NCBI RefSeq assembly: GCF_030272615.1 | Contig: NC_081411.1 | Span: 43,517,017 to 43,581,016, forward strand | DNA: 64,000 nucleotides | Source: Cryptomeria japonica | Taxonomy: Eukaryota; Streptophyta; Pinopsida; Cupressales; Cupressaceae | Reading direction: 5' to 3' | Shown: positions 9,472 to 21,240 of the stretch, piece by piece | Layout of the letters: every line of letters starts with the position of its first letter | Position numbering within the stretch: position 1 is the stretch's first letter | Translations under genes and position numbers: made by a program | The notes under the pieces: model-generated | Seen by the model: only the letters and a program-made list of their open reading frames with translations | Told to the model about the DNA's origin: nothing | Database searches by the model: none

Positions 9472-10254
9472 TGTAGACACCCAAAATTGTCATGTCTAAT
9501 TAAATAAATATTTTATTTATTTAATTATCTAAGCCTAATTCTTCTATTAATTAAATAAATCCTTATTTATTTAATTAATTCATTTATCCTCTTTTAACCT
9601 TGTTTCTCATTTAAATAAATACATTTATTTATTTAAATTATCCTTTTCCTAAATTAAATAAATATTCTTATTTATTTAATTATCCTACTTCTTCTATTAA
9701 TTAAATAAATCTTTATTTATTTAATTAATTCATTAGCTTTTTCTACACATGACACATGTCATTCATCTCTTAATTCCTACACTACCTACCTCTTTCATTA
9801 TTTTGTTATTTCCTCTACCTACCCTCTAATCCTAGCCGACCTCTCTTTTTACACCTCTCAATCTTATCCCTCCATTTCATATTGTGTCTTCTATTTAAGG
9901 AGATGCTTCCTTCATTAGCAAACCCTAATCACTCCTCCTAATGACTAATCTTGAAGACTTGGCTACACTGCGATCCTACTTGCAACCACATTCCGTTCTT
10001 TGTTGAGCTCTTGTGCATATAAAATCTGAGAGCAAATATATCAAGCAAGATCAATGGAGATAGGAAGAATGGAGATCAAAACCCTATTGGACATGTGATA
10101 GTATAATCTTTGTGATTTTGTTTTATTTGCATTGTCTTAGGTAATCTCCATATGTTATGGTGGATCTTTGTTGATTGTTAGGCTAGGGTTTTGTGGTTGG
10201 ATTCATTTAGCCTTTCAATATTGTTATTATTGTTATCCATTTTCACCATATACA
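9472..10254 (+). repeat. 3' LTR of element 1
   Basis: The LTR begins TGTAGACACCC directly after the polypurine tract and probably ends CCATATACA at 10254, about 783 bp. TATTTAAGG near 9892 may be the TATA box of U3. The first 260 bp carry AT-rich palindromes. Immediately to the right the integrase of element 3 resumes in mid-codon context, which marks the insertion point. GTAAT at 10255 would be the target-site duplication if the end is right; its partner lies outside the window. Confidence 0.75.
9497..9735. repeat. Five AT-rich palindromes in U3 of element 1 LTR
   Basis: Five units of the form AAATAAAT, short centre, ATTTATTT recur at about 40-60 bp spacing. Their outer arms vary but stay paired, for example TTAATT/AATTAA and ATTT/AAAT. 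Similar palindromes start the LTRs of elements 2 and 3 and the remnant at 59567. Confidence 0.65.
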
Positions 10255-10985
10255 GTAATGATGAACTTGTGTCCATTTGCAGATGTCAGGTGAATCTTAC
10301 CAATAAGATCCAATCCCCATTGAGAAAAGGGCCACAGAGATATGACAGAATGGAGCTCTTGGGCTGGTGCATGAATATAATTTCCATGGATTTGGCATTT
10401 GTAGCACTTCTTAACAAAATCGTGAACATCTTTTTCTAGAGTGGGCCAATAATACCCAGCACGAATCAACTTTTTGGCTAAGCTTAGACCATTGAAATGG
10501 CCCCCACATATACCATTGTGAACCTCATGTAAAGCTGTTTGTGCTTCGTCAGAATCCAAACACCCGAGGAGGGTATGGTCAAAGGAACGATGGTAAAGGG
10601 TGTCAGCAATGATGACATATTTGGCCATCTGTCGGATGAAGGCTCGGTGTTGATTAGCGGAAAGGTTAGGTGGTAAGGTTTGGGATTTCAAATATTGATA
10701 TATATCATTGTACCACAGGGAGTTAGGACCAACAAGAACGCACATCACATTTGCTATTGAAATGTCAAAAGAAGGGATAAGCAATTGTTCAACCAAAAAT
10801 TCACATTTATCCATATTATGGGGCATATTCAACATGGAGGCATTTGCAGCCATCGCATCTGCCGACTTGTTTTGCATTCTTGGCACATGATTGAAATGGA
10901 TAGCCATGAATTTTGTCTTGAAGAAATCTACCATATACTTATAGGGAAGAAGCTTTTCATCTTTTGTTTCGTAGTTATCATTCAC
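10255..10985 (-). pseudogene. pol: Integrase N-terminal part of element 3, interrupted by element 1
   Basis: The frame shows the tether from aRH, then HNGICGGHFNG and CYKCQIHG of the HHCC zinc finger, and WGLDLIGKIH with the first catalytic Asp. It stops being homologous after KFIIT, where elements 1 and 2 continue with the catalytic core. The break coincides with the proposed LTR end of element 1, so this is a clean insertional disruption. Confidence 0.88.
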
Positions 10986-11465
10986 TTGTCGGATGATTAA
11001 TTGAGAATCTCCATAGACTTGTAAATGTGTGATGTTCTAGTGGACCGCTACTTGGAGTCCTGTGACCAATGCTTCATACTCTGCAATGTTATTGGTACAA
11101 TGGAAAGTTATTTTGTAGGACTTGGGAGTAGCATCACCTTGAGGGGTGACAAACAATATGCCTGCTCTGGACCTAAACTTGGTATGGGACCCATAAAGGT
11201 ATAACTTCCATTCATTAGAAGATGTAAGAGAAAAGACTGATTCATCTGGAAAATCTGTCAACATGGGATGGTCATCATAAATAGGAGCCTCTGCAAGTTG
11301 ATCTGCTATGACTTGTCCTTTTATTGCCTTTTGCTCCATGTACACAATATCAAATTCACTGAGGATCATCACCCACTTTGCGAGGTGACCAATCAAAGCT
11401 GCTCTGCTAAGCAAGTATTTCAAGGGATCAATTTTTGCAACCAGCAATGTTTGGTGGTTTAACAT
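10986..11465 (-). pseudogene. pol: Second RNase H of element 3 pol
   Basis: The order is IDPLKYLLSRAALIGHLAKW, EQKAIKGQVIADQL, an aRH start and CTNNIAEYEALVTGL, as in elements 1 and 2. The first catalytic Asp is replaced: LYLYGSHTK stands where the others have YFDGSYTQ. The enzyme would be dead even without the nonsense codons. Confidence 0.8.
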
Positions 11466-11480
11466 GTAGTGCTAGAGTTT

Positions 11481-12753
11481 CTATGTTGCAAAGACCACTG
11501 CTAAGCATGCCCATTCAATAGTTGAATAGTTCAGCTCATAGCCTACTAATGTCCAACTGATATAATAAATAGCTCGCTCTTTTCCATTCTCATCCTGTTG
11601 GGCCAAGAGAACTCCTAGTGTCATTTCAGTTGCATAAATATACAATATAAATGGCTTTCCTTCTATAGGAGGCATTAGGATAGGTGGATAAAACAAATAG
11701 TCCTTGAGAGCTTGAAAAGCTGATTGACATTGCTCTGTCCATTTAAAAGCAACTCCTTTATGCGATAGATGCTGGAATGGATGACATTTGTCAACCAATT
11801 GAGCTATAAACCGACGGATTGACTGGAGCTTTCCTTGCAGACTTCTTAGTTGACGGAGATTAGAAGGAGGAGGCATTCATTATTGCTTTAACCTTGGCAG
11901 GGTCGACTTCAATGCCTCTGTGGGAAACAATGTACCCTAGTAATTTGCCGGCGGTGACACCAAAGACACACTTCTTTGGATTGAGTCTGAGCTTGTAGGT
12001 TGCCATTCGGTCAAAGATAGGGCCAAGGATGGCTAGATGACTATCTCTTGTGACATATTTGCATAATAAGTCATCAACATAGTCCTCCATCAAAGTATGC
12101 ATGAAATCATGAAAAATTGTCGTCATCGCTCTTTGATATGTTGTGCCTGCATTTTTAAGACCAAAGGGCATCACATTCCAACAGTAGGTACCCCAAGCAC
12201 ATGTGAATGCGGTCTTATGTTGATCTTTAGGAGCAATGCGAATTTGGTTATAGCCAGAGAAACCATCCATCAATGAGAGCATCTCATATCCAGCAGTCAT
12301 GTCAACGATGATGTCTATGTTTGGCAATGGAAAATCATCTTTAGGGCATGCTTTATTAAGATCCCTAAAATCTGTACAGATTCTGATGCCCCCAGTTACT
12401 TTTCTAACTGGTACCAAATTTGAAATCCAGTCTGGATAATCAATGGGTCTGATAAAGCCCACATCTAGTAATTTTTTCAGTTCTACTTTGACCAAGAGAG
12501 CCACCTGGGGATGCATCTTTCTAAGTTTCTGTTTGATAGGCTTGGCATCTGCTTTCAATGGCAAGTGATGAAGGACTAATTCTGGATTGAGGCCAGACAT
12601 ATCTGCATAGGACCATGCAAAGCTGATCTTCTTCTCAAGAAAGAAGTTGACAAAATCTATCTTTTCCTGTTTTGATAGAGAGGCAGCAAAATGAATGACC
12701 TTAGGTTTGTCAGGTGTACCCAAATTGATTTCCTTGATCATTTCCACAAGCAA
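11481..12753 (-). pseudogene. pol: Reverse transcriptase of element 3 pol
   Basis: The RT shows KACPKDDFPLPN, DGFSGYNQIRIAP, MPFGLKNAGTTYQRA and the active-site box MEDYVDDLL near 12070. The RT-linked RNase H follows (LYIYATEMTLGVLLAQQ, YYISWTLVGYELNYS). A one-base frameshift falls near 11865-11880, between the palm/thumb and the RNase H. There are TAG codons near 11475 and elsewhere. Otherwise the frame is continuous with gag, so gag-pol was a single polyprotein. Confidence 0.88.
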
Positions 12754-12765
12754 TGTTGATTTGTC

Positions 12766-13842
12766 CTAACTTGATAGGGGTATGTCCACTCTTCCACCTT
12801 TGGGCACCTCAGAGAGGTTTTCACCCGCAGGTACATCTTTTATTTTTACTTTTGTATGATCAAAGAGTGCCCTACGGTTTTCACTCAAAGACCTATTCTT
12901 TTGATTTTTTTCTTTTTCTTTTCTTTTTTCATTTTGATGACTGGAAGAGGGAGTTGACTCCCTAAAATATGCTATGGAATCCAGATCAATAGCGAATCCT
13001 GCCTTATGATCACCTTGTGGTATGCCTTCCCGTAGTCCAAGGAATTCTGCAATTGCTTCGTCATTTTGAAAACAATCCAATGTGAGTGGTTCTTGTTGGT
13101 CATGTTGGATAAGCTGGGGATAAACGAGGGGCATGCCATCATCAGTTTTAAGGAGGGAGAGGATTGAGATGGTAAAGATGTAAACATCTGTAGTATCACT
13201 GTCTGAACTGCTGGAATCCAATTCGGAGCTTGGGTCCTAGAATGACTCTATCCAAGCATTAGGACATGTTTTAGGAAGGGGAGTTATTTCATGTTTGTCT
13301 TCCATAGGCAAATCATCAGGGTCAAGGAAAATATTGTCAAGGGCATAGGAGTTAGAAGAAAAAGAACTCCACTCCCATTCATTGGAATCAGTTTTGGGTT
13401 AGGTATCCTTAGGCGTTATTTCATCATCAGAGTTACGTCCTTTTCCACACATGGTCACTTTGGTAGATGAGGATCCAATTCACAATGGTACAGAACCTAA
13501 CCCTAAAGTTGGAGGTCGCATCTCGGGTATAACAGGTTCGAGCCTTCCCTTCTTTTTCGGGCCTAAGCCACTGCAGCCATCATATCCTTTCTTCTGTAGC
13601 ATAGTAAATCCTTTGCTATACAGTTCCATCGGCAACCTGACAGGTGGGGTCTCAGTGGGATCCTTATAAAGCCAATCTACGACATCATCATCCAAAGTTT
13701 CTTTGTCAAGTTCACCCCATCTTGTAAATGTAGTGGGAGGTTGATATTGGATAACTACCTTAGGTTCCTTTTGCAACAAATGTGGTTTGCCATATGATTT
13801 TGGAGATATTGGTAAATTCCCAATGAGGAATGTTTGATCCAT
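12766..13842 (-). pseudogene. pol: Linker and G-patch between protease and RT (element 3)
   Basis: MDQTFLIGNLPISPKSYGKPH starts a conserved block. It leads into a well-preserved G-patch near 13500-13600 with KKGYDGCSGLGPKKKGR and a terminal GLGSV. An acidic linker and KIKDVPAGENLSEVPKGG just before RT follow. Only nonsense codons separate the pieces. G-patches bind RNA or helicases in other proteins; why Tat-type elements keep one here is not known to me. Confidence 0.75.
12803..12886 (-). other. Pair of AAAA-bulged hairpins inside pol (element 3)
   Basis: In the sense (minus) strand the first copy (12886-12865) has outer GAGTG/CACTC, AAAA bulge, inner CC/GG and loop GTAG. The second (12825-12803) has outer GGTG/TGCC with two G-U pairs, inner CCTC/GAGG and loop TCT. 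Position and spacing match elements 1 and 2, and the outer arms differ in a compensated way. Confidence 0.55.
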
Positions 13843-13866
13843 TGAATATTCTCCACATCCTTGGTC

Positions 13867-14601
13867 CTATATTTTCAATTTTCCTTTGACAGCATCTAAC
13901 AATTCATTAGGATCCACATAACTACCTGATTTGGCTTCTCTATTGACTGGGACTTGCTGTTGCAGAGAATCCTTTAGGACAGCACAAAATTGAAATGGAT
14001 TAGGATCTCCTAGAATTGTTACCTCAGTTCCATTGTAAGGATATTTTAAATATTGATGATAGGTGGAAGGAACTACTTTCATTGCATGGATCCATGGATG
14101 ACCAAGAATCATATTGTAAGGGAGATCGAGGTCTAAGACCTGCAAAAAAGTGTTTTCTGTCACTAGACTGACTCTGATAGGCAATGTAATTATCCCTTTA
14201 GATGGGCACTCAGCATCATCATATGCTTTGATTGTTATTCTTTTAGAAGAATCAATATCCTTTTATGTATAACCAAGACCAATGACCACTCTCAAGGTAC
14301 AAATGTTAAGACCTGCTCCGCCATCTATCAAGACTCGTCGGATTTTGCAATTATGGACAAAGACTTCAAGATGTAAAGGATCATTATGAGGAATCTTATC
14401 AGGGGAAATATCATGATCAAAAAATGCAACATGTTGGGAAACAGCTAAATGTCCTATTCGGGCTTGGAACTGGTCAACATCAATGTCTGTCAGGACAATA
14501 GACTCAATTAAAGCTTTATCTAAGACTACATGATGCATAGGGGACATTTTCAACAACTCAAGGATTGATATTTGTGCAGGTGTCTTTCCTAGATGATCCA
14601 A
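13867..14601 (-). pseudogene. pro: Aspartic protease of element 3
   Basis: The active-site segment is RRVLIDGGAGLNICT near 14300, with DGG in place of the usual DTG/DSG. Element 2 has the same DGG, so I take it as typical of this family. DLDLPYNMILGHPWIHAM and VVPSTYHQYLKYP form the C-terminal half. The enzyme would process gag-pol. An in-frame stop at about 14262 separates the two parts. Confidence 0.85.
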
Positions 14602-14670
14602 GAGATTATACTGGCTTGCAAGAGTTGGTTTGGGAGGAACTGCAGGAGCTCCTTTCAGGACTATTTTGGA

Positions 14671-17631
14671 TCAACGAGTGGTGACTACGCAAGAAGCATC
14701 TTGTCCCTTTATTCTTAGAGTAGAAACATACTCATTTGATGCTCGAAAACAATTGATAACATTGTTATAACCAGTACTTGCATAATTTGCTATTTGGGTA
14801 GAGTTTGAAGAAGATGCTTTACCCTTGTCATGATCAAGCAAAGGAGTTTTAAAAATTGTATGATCAGTATTAGAAGTCACGTTGGGTGGATCTATCTCAA
14901 TTACTCCTTTCTCTAACAAGTCTTGAATGATATGTTTCAATTGAAAACATGAAGTAGTTTTATGTCCTTTTGACCGATGGTATTCACAATAGGCATTATC
15001 ATTCCACCAATGCAGCTTCACCACTGGTTCTGCCTTGATATCTGGTAGCTTGATAAATTTTTCTTGTATTAATTGTTTCATTACCGATTCAATAGGCTCT
15101 CCCAATGGTGTAAATTATCAAGGAGGTCCATCTCTTGATCGGAAAGGTTTGCATTGCTAGTTTTGTTTCTGACCTTGTTGTTGATTATATTGTTGAGTGT
15201 ATTGTTGAGCATGTTGTTGGTATTACGGTTGTTGAGTAACATTGCTCATTGGTGTTTGATTTTGTTCCATAGTTGACATATTAGGAGCACTCAATTTCTT
15301 GATTGTGAATAGGGGTTGATTTGCATTCACCACTCGTGCGTCAACAACTCCATCATTAGTGACATTCTTATTTTTATACCAAAATCTATTTCGGTCCCCT
15401 GAATTATTTGTGTTGTCACTGTCTTTATTAAGCTTAATGATTCCTTTAGCTACAAGAGCAGTTTCAATGTTCATCCCTTTCTTAATGAGTTTCTCAATAG
15501 TACTAGGACTTTTCAATTTTAGTTCATACATCATTTCTGGGACCAAATTTTGGATAAACAAATTCACTTGTTGTTCTTCAGGTATATCTAGGGAAGAACG
15601 ACTATACAAGCTTTGCCATCGTTGCAAGAAAGTCACTAATGGTTCACCTTGCTTTTGCTTGGTGTTACATAAATTTGACATAGTCACATCACTATCGATG
15701 TTGAATGCAAAATGAGATATAAACTTTTGAGCCAGTTCCGACCAAGTCTTTATATTTCTTGGTAGATGCGAATACCAATCCATGGCTTGTCCCATGAGAC
15801 TTCATGCAAACAAGCGCATTAAATATGTTTCCTCATAACTCACTTCAGTACATGCCATGAAAAATGCTCGAATGTGATCCTTTGGATTGCCATTCCCTTT
15901 ATATTTCTCAAAATTAGGTGCCTCAAAGTGCTTAGGGAAGGGAGGCATGTATAAGCTCTTGTCAAATGGATTAGGACATAAATCTTGATCTGTATACAGC
16001 TTCTTTGTTCCTTTGGTTTCCAATGCGTCAACTTGTCGTTGCAATTTCTCAAGTTGTTGCGCAATTGTATCAGATTTTGGAGGTTCATCATTAATCCTGG
16101 TGGGTACTCTTTGTTGATACATCGTATTTCTGATCGGTTGTTGATACTTTGAAATTGCCGTCTTTGGTGTCTCTGGCATATAATGTTCTTGGTACACCTC
16201 TTGTTGTTGTGGTTGTGCCATGCCTTGATATTGACCTTGTTACTGTGCTTCTTGTAACCTAGGTTGATATTGCAATTGAGGGTGTTGTTGATATTGCATA
16301 GTCGCCAATTGCGGTTGTGAAGTATGATAATTTGTTTGTCTTGGCACATATTGAGGCACATGTTGTTGTTGATGCTGACGAATCAGAATTTGTTGACCTT
16401 GTGCCAATTGTTGTCATCGTGGTGTAAATCCCATTATTTGCAAAAAACTTTGTTTAGGTGATTTTTGTTGTTTCTCCCTAAGATGGGGTATGGCACTTGC
16501 ATTAACTTGCTGTGTTGTTTGTCCAATCCATTGTGGTGGTTACAAGTTTGCATTAACTTGTAATGAGGCAGAAGGTGCTGCAATTTGTTGTCGAATGCGA
16601 TATGGTTGTTGTTGTGCATTGTTTGTTTGCACATTCGATTGTACCTTTTGTGTATTACTCAATTGTTGCAACATTTGTTGTTGGTGGACACCACTATCCG
16701 TAGCTCTTTGTGTCACCATTATTGAAGGATCTGTCACCATAGTGTTTGGCAAATATATTGAGCTTAACGGGACATAAGAACTTTGTTGCATTGTGGAAGT
16801 ATTTTGGACATTGGTGATATCAGGCATTCCAGTTGTGAAGCTTTCTTGCATCTTGGATTTTGATCCAATTTTATGCATGTGAGGAACCACTTCTCATTGA
16901 GGGACAATTGTCAATGTTTGCGTAGTCTTCATTTGATCTTGTGTTATAGGTGTTGTGTTGAATAATGGATTATTTATTGTCTCAAATGGCAACTTTTGAG
17001 GAATAGTCACTGTCAATGCCTTTGAAGCACGTTTACTCATCAAGGTAGGTTGAAGTTCCTGTTGCACATTTTCTTCATTTGGATGCGAAGAGAAACTTAA
17101 CAGCTCACTGCCTTGTTGCCTTTGCACATTAATTTTCTCATTTGAGGAAGCCACATGACTCATCATGTTAAGATATTTTTGTGGGAACATCTTAAAGACC
17201 TTGTTCAAGAATTTATCCATCTTTTTTGTCAACTTTGGATCTTGAAGGAACATATCAACATCATCAGAAGCATCAGAATCTAATGAAGAATCTAGTTGGA
17301 CATTTGGATTTGTTTCTTGTTGAATGCCTTGATCTGAACCAAATCCTTGTGAAAGAGTTTGTTCCTCATGTAATGTTTGAGTTTGAATGTCATGTTGCAG
17401 GTTTGGTTGATTCCAATTGAAAGGTGCATTTCCTTTTGGTGTTGGTGGAACACTCCCATGTCCTGGGTTCATGGGTACAAATACTAGTTCATATAATGGA
17501 GGTGGTCCAAGTTGAACCATTCCATATGGTGGTAATGATGGGTTTGATGAACCTTCAACTTGCACTGTTTGACTAGTTTGAAACTGCGAATTTGCTATGT
17601 TGTCAATGGGTTTATACGTTGGTTTGCCCAT
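14671..17631 (-). pseudogene. gag: Gag of element 3 with long Gln-rich N-terminal extension
   Basis: One frame runs from MGKPTYKPIDN at 17631. The first roughly 450 residues are Gln/Pro/Asn-rich and low in structure. The retrotransposon gag core follows: KLYTDQDLCPNPFD, DHIRAFFMAC, MGQAMDWYSHLP, TFLQRWQSLYSR. A zinc-knuckle-like CEYHRSKGHKTTSC (Cys-His-His-Cys) lies near 14960. Stops fall near 16891, 16540, 16430, 16240, 15800 and 15220. The long Gln-rich head is unusual in length; element 2 has a different, shorter one. Confidence 0.85.
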
Positions 17632-19723
17632 CTCTTAGATTTTGACCTGGTCTCAACAGGCATGTCACTTATGCCAATGCAATATTTTTGAAAATTTTCA
17701 AGGATAATATATGATATGCCACTAAATGCAAACTAAATAGATGAAAATTCAATCTATGGGAAGAATGCAATCTATGTTTTTGGTTGTTTTTGAAGATTCT
17801 GACAAACTTTAGAATGCAAATCTAAAAGAGAGACCCTTAGGAAATTGGAATAATGTCTAGACCTCAAAGGACAAAAGGACCAAGTGACAAAAGGACAAGA
17901 TGACAATGTCTCCCCTATATGCTTGGATACTAAGCTAGGTTTGACAAAATGATATTGATGACAAAAGGACAAAAGGTTTGATAAGGTCTAGACTTCCTAA
18001 CAATGACTTAGGGTTTATCAAAGATTTGGATTACTCAAGTATGACAAAACCTAGCTTTGACACTATATGCAAAGAGACAATTGCTATGCAAGTGATCCTA
18101 ATATGATATGATAATGACCTAAGCTTAATGAAGAGACCTAGGGTATGCAAATATGAATGTATGACAATGGTATTACTCTAATGCAAGAGGACACATGCAA
18201 ATGGATGACCCTTATTGATATGCAAAGGAGTATGACCTAGGTGGAACCTAACCTTGGTAGTTGACAATGACTTTGCAAAATGCAAACCTAAGATGAACCT
18301 AAATCTAAGTGACATGCATGTTGAGACAAGATTTTGAAGAATGTTTGACAACCATGTTTGAGGGTGTTTTGAACTTTGTTGGACGAAATGTTCTTGTGTT
18401 TAACCTTGTTTTGAATCAATTTGTCTTGTTTTGAAATGAGATGCAATTCAACTTTTGACAAGCAAAGAAGACAAGATATTTCTACTTAGAATCAAGACAA
18501 TCATGCTCATTCCCACATTTCTTATGGTAGGCAAGGACATTAGGTACTTGAGAGGTAGACTCATTATGGGATTCAAGGAGAATACATAGATGCTTGACCC
18601 CACGGGCTCTCCTCCACGACACTCACTTCTCAGGGCAGCCAAGCACTAGTCCCCATGGAAATCTCCCCATGGCGAACTTAGTATCTCTTCCAAGTATCTG
18701 AACTTGTCCTTCTCAAGCAACTAGAAGGGTTTTTGGCCTCTAAAAACAAGGTGTTTAGTAAGGATTTCTATTAAGTGTTACTCCTTGGTGTCATGCAAGC
18801 ATGATTGAGACATTAAGCCCACCAAGATACCAAACAAATGTAGTCGTGCAAGCATGATTTAGACTATGAGGTCCTACTTAGATGTTGATATGAGAAAGAG
18901 TCCAAGGGTCATCACTTCCCAAGTAACTACAATTCCCACGTAACCCTTCCTTCAAAGCTTTCACTCATCAGGTATTTGTTTATAGTGAGTTAGAATGCCA
19001 AGGTATTCTAGCCATACTCACTTTGGGTCATTCCCTTCTCACGATTGTCACTTGCTTGCAAAAGCAAATGGTCGGGAAGGCAGGCCCTCTAAAGGTGACA
19101 CACAATTAAAACAATGAGCATGGTATTGAAGATCTAGATTTCTGATCACCCTAAGAAGGATGAGAGCATACTCTCCTACTCCAATGTCAAACTCAATCAA
19201 TCAAAGCAAACATACATTCATTCCATCCTATTTAGAAATCATACTAGGTGCCTATAATATTAATTGCAAACACAAAGTTTAGTTGTAATCCAAGGCAACC
19301 TGCAAAAACCCAAGTCAGGAGTTTGATATGCTTATTCTTTGACTATCAAACCTGCATAAAATGTGTTAGTAGTTTCATTTGTTGTCTTTGCCATGCATAA
19401 TGCCAAGGTGCTGCACAGAGAATTAGTACCAAAAACCAAAAAGTAGAAATAGAATGCAAAACAAAACAATTTTTAAGTGAGAATACTACATTTTTACCTC
19501 TATTTTTGGACTTTACATAGGCACAAAATGCATGACATAGGTGCAGAATGCATGACATAGGCACAAAATGTCTTTAACATAGGCACAAAATGCTTGACAC
19601 AGGTGCAGGTTGTCTTACACAGGCACATAAGTTCCCAGAAAACCCTGCATTACCCTGTTTCTTGGGTTTTTGACCTACACATCAACTCAAAAGCACTCAA
19701 AAGCATGGTTAAATGGTTAGTTC
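17632..19723 (-). other. 5' leader of element 3
   Basis: No gene is seen between PBS and gag. The leader contains a 20-bp repeat array close to the PBS (19515-19640), a stretch at 18590-19110 with weak similarity to the leader of element 2 (43860-44300), and AAAGGACAAAAGGAC-like low-complexity words at 17865-17970. Confidence 0.5.
19515..19640 (-). repeat. 20-bp period array in the leader of element 3
   Basis: Six units on the + strand follow the pattern ACATAGGCACAAAATGCATG. Unit lengths are 20, 20, 22, 20, 20, 20. The GGCAC/GGTGC core changes by a transition, as in the arrays of elements 1 and 2. The array sits about 85 bp from the PBS, the same relative place as the 21-bp array of element 2. 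Confidence 0.7.
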
Positions 19724-19738
19724 ACATCGGGTTCACCA
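19724..19738 (-). promoter_or_regulatory. Primer binding site of element 3
   Basis: On the minus strand TGGTGAACCCGATGT starts five bases after the LTR end. TGG pairs with the CCA end of a tRNA. I could not assign the tRNA. Confidence 0.6.
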
Positions 19739-19743
19739 ATTAA

Positions 19744-21240
19744 TGTAGCTAGGAAATGTGGAAATCATCAAAGCATATCAAAACTAATCTATCTCAATCA
19801 CAAAAGCTCAAATGCAATGATCAATCCTAAACACACTCAATAAAGACATGAAAATAAAACATTCAAAAATAAAAACTAAGCAAACCAGATGTAGATCTGA
19901 ATGCTTCCTTCATGCGGCTCCATTGTTCTTCTTTCTTCTTCAAATAGCCTTTGTTTATGGATCTCACCTTCAAGTGCATACACATGAGATGAAAGCAAGT
20001 AGACAAGATAGTGGTGCAAGAGTACTCGAAGTGTGATTGATTTGACAAAGTGATTAGAAATTCGATAATCTGATCAGTTGGGATTGAAGAAATTCATCCA
20101 ATTTATAGATAAATTGGAGAAAAGATAAAATTAGCATGAAATGGATATTAGAAGCAATTGATTTCAAAAATGGCACAATTGAGTGGAAAGAAGAAGGTTA
20201 TGACACCTTCTATGTCATGAATTATGACATATTGCCAATGCAAATGTTAGAGAACTAGAACCTTATGACATCTTGCTATGCCAAAAGTATGACGCATGAG
20301 AAATTCATGCTTCCACCGAAGCACAAAAATAGGGAGAAACTAGAGAGAAATTAATTAGGTGGAAATTAAATTTGACAAATTAGAAAATAGGTGGAAATTA
20401 AGAATTAGAAATGATGAAAATTAGGAAATTAGAAAATTAGGCATGATGGAAAATTAGAAAATTAGGTAAATTAATTAATAATTTGTCATTTATTAATTAA
20501 TTCACAAAAAGAGGAATAATTAGCCAATTAAATGAACATTTAATTGCGATGAGAAGACTTAGGATAAATAAATAAATTATTTAACCTAGAGGAAAAATGC
20601 CAAACAAGATTAAATGACTAAATCATAAAACCTTAGAAAATGAAGTAGAAATGCAAGGATGACAATTAGGTCTTGACAAAAGATAATTAATGTCGATTTG
20701 ATTTGATCATGATTTTGAATTGATAAATGATTTGATTGATAAATGCGCCAATTGACGAGGAACAATGACTAATTGATCCAAATTGACATGATTGAGAAGA
20801 CGACGACGATTGATGATAAATTGATCGCAAGATGACAAAATTGACAAGAGGATAAGGATCGATGAAAAAATAGATTGCAAAACGACAAGATTAAAAATGA
20901 CCACGATCGATGACAAAATCGATCGCAAGATGACAAAATTGAAAAGAGGATAAAACCCTAATTAGGATTGACGATGTCCAAAATGATGACAAATGAGTAC
21001 GCACATTGATGCAACAAGATAAGATCGATCAAAATCATGACTGAAAGTTGTTGTTGACAAGACTGAATTCGAAAGTGAGATGATTGAAGAATGCAGAAGA
21101 ATGACTCGACACTCGCAAATGATAAAAACCAAGTGTGAATCATAGGAGAAATGTTAATGCAATGCAAAAACCTAAAATGAGGCAATGCGCAAATGTTAAA
21201 GTATGACTCCGCAAGCGTTGACCATTTTTAGGTGTCTACA
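19744..21240 (-). repeat. 5' LTR of element 3
   Basis: On the minus strand it begins TGTAGACACC at 21240 and ends AGCTACA at 19744, 1497 bp. A TATA box (TATAAAT) lies at 20107-20101. U3 holds AT palindromes (for example around 20480-20510 and 20525-20550) and a repeated GATCGCAAGATGACAAAATT segment about 102 bp apart (20818 and 20920). Confidence 0.8.
20101..20107 (-). promoter_or_regulatory. TATA box of element 3 LTR
   Basis: CTATAAATTGG on the minus strand lies about 360 nt before the LTR end. This is a usual U3/R layout. Confidence 0.5.

Larger units (their letters stand above)
1..10254 (+). mobile_element. Element 1: Tat-lineage Ty3/gypsy LTR retrotransposon (3' portion)
   Basis: Linker/G-patch, RT, two RNase H domains and integrase run in order on the + strand to the stop at 4518. 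A 3' region, an antisense plant-mobile-domain gene, a polypurine tract at 9457-9471 and an LTR starting TGTAGACACC at 9472 follow. The second RNase H after the RT-linked one and the lack of a chromodomain point to the Tat lineage. The 5' LTR, gag and protease lie left of the window. The right end abuts the interrupted integrase of element 3, so element 1 inserted into element 3. The LTR end at 10254 is inferred from TATACA mirroring TGTAGA; 10248 is the alternative. Confidence 0.88.
10255..21240 (-). mobile_element. Element 3: Tat-lineage Ty3/gypsy retrotransposon (5' LTR to integrase)
   Basis: The 5' LTR (21240-19744), PBS, long leader, gag, protease, G-patch linker, RT, RNase H and part of integrase lie in order on the minus strand. 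The integrase is cut at about 10255 by element 1, and the rest of element 3 must lie left of the window. One frame runs from 17631 to about 11870, broken by stop codons, and then shifts by one base. The LTR start TGTAGACACC is shared with element 1. The flank 21241-21245 (CATAC) is the expected target-site duplication. Confidence 0.88.

Noticed and set aside
16434-16777. Cys-rich plus-strand frame 16490-16777
   Set aside because: Antisense shadow of the Gln/Asn-rich gag head (CAA and CAG read as TTG and CTG on the other strand).
19724-19738. Naming the tRNA primer of element 3
   Set aside because: The 15-nt site does not match a tRNA 3' end I can recall with confidence.
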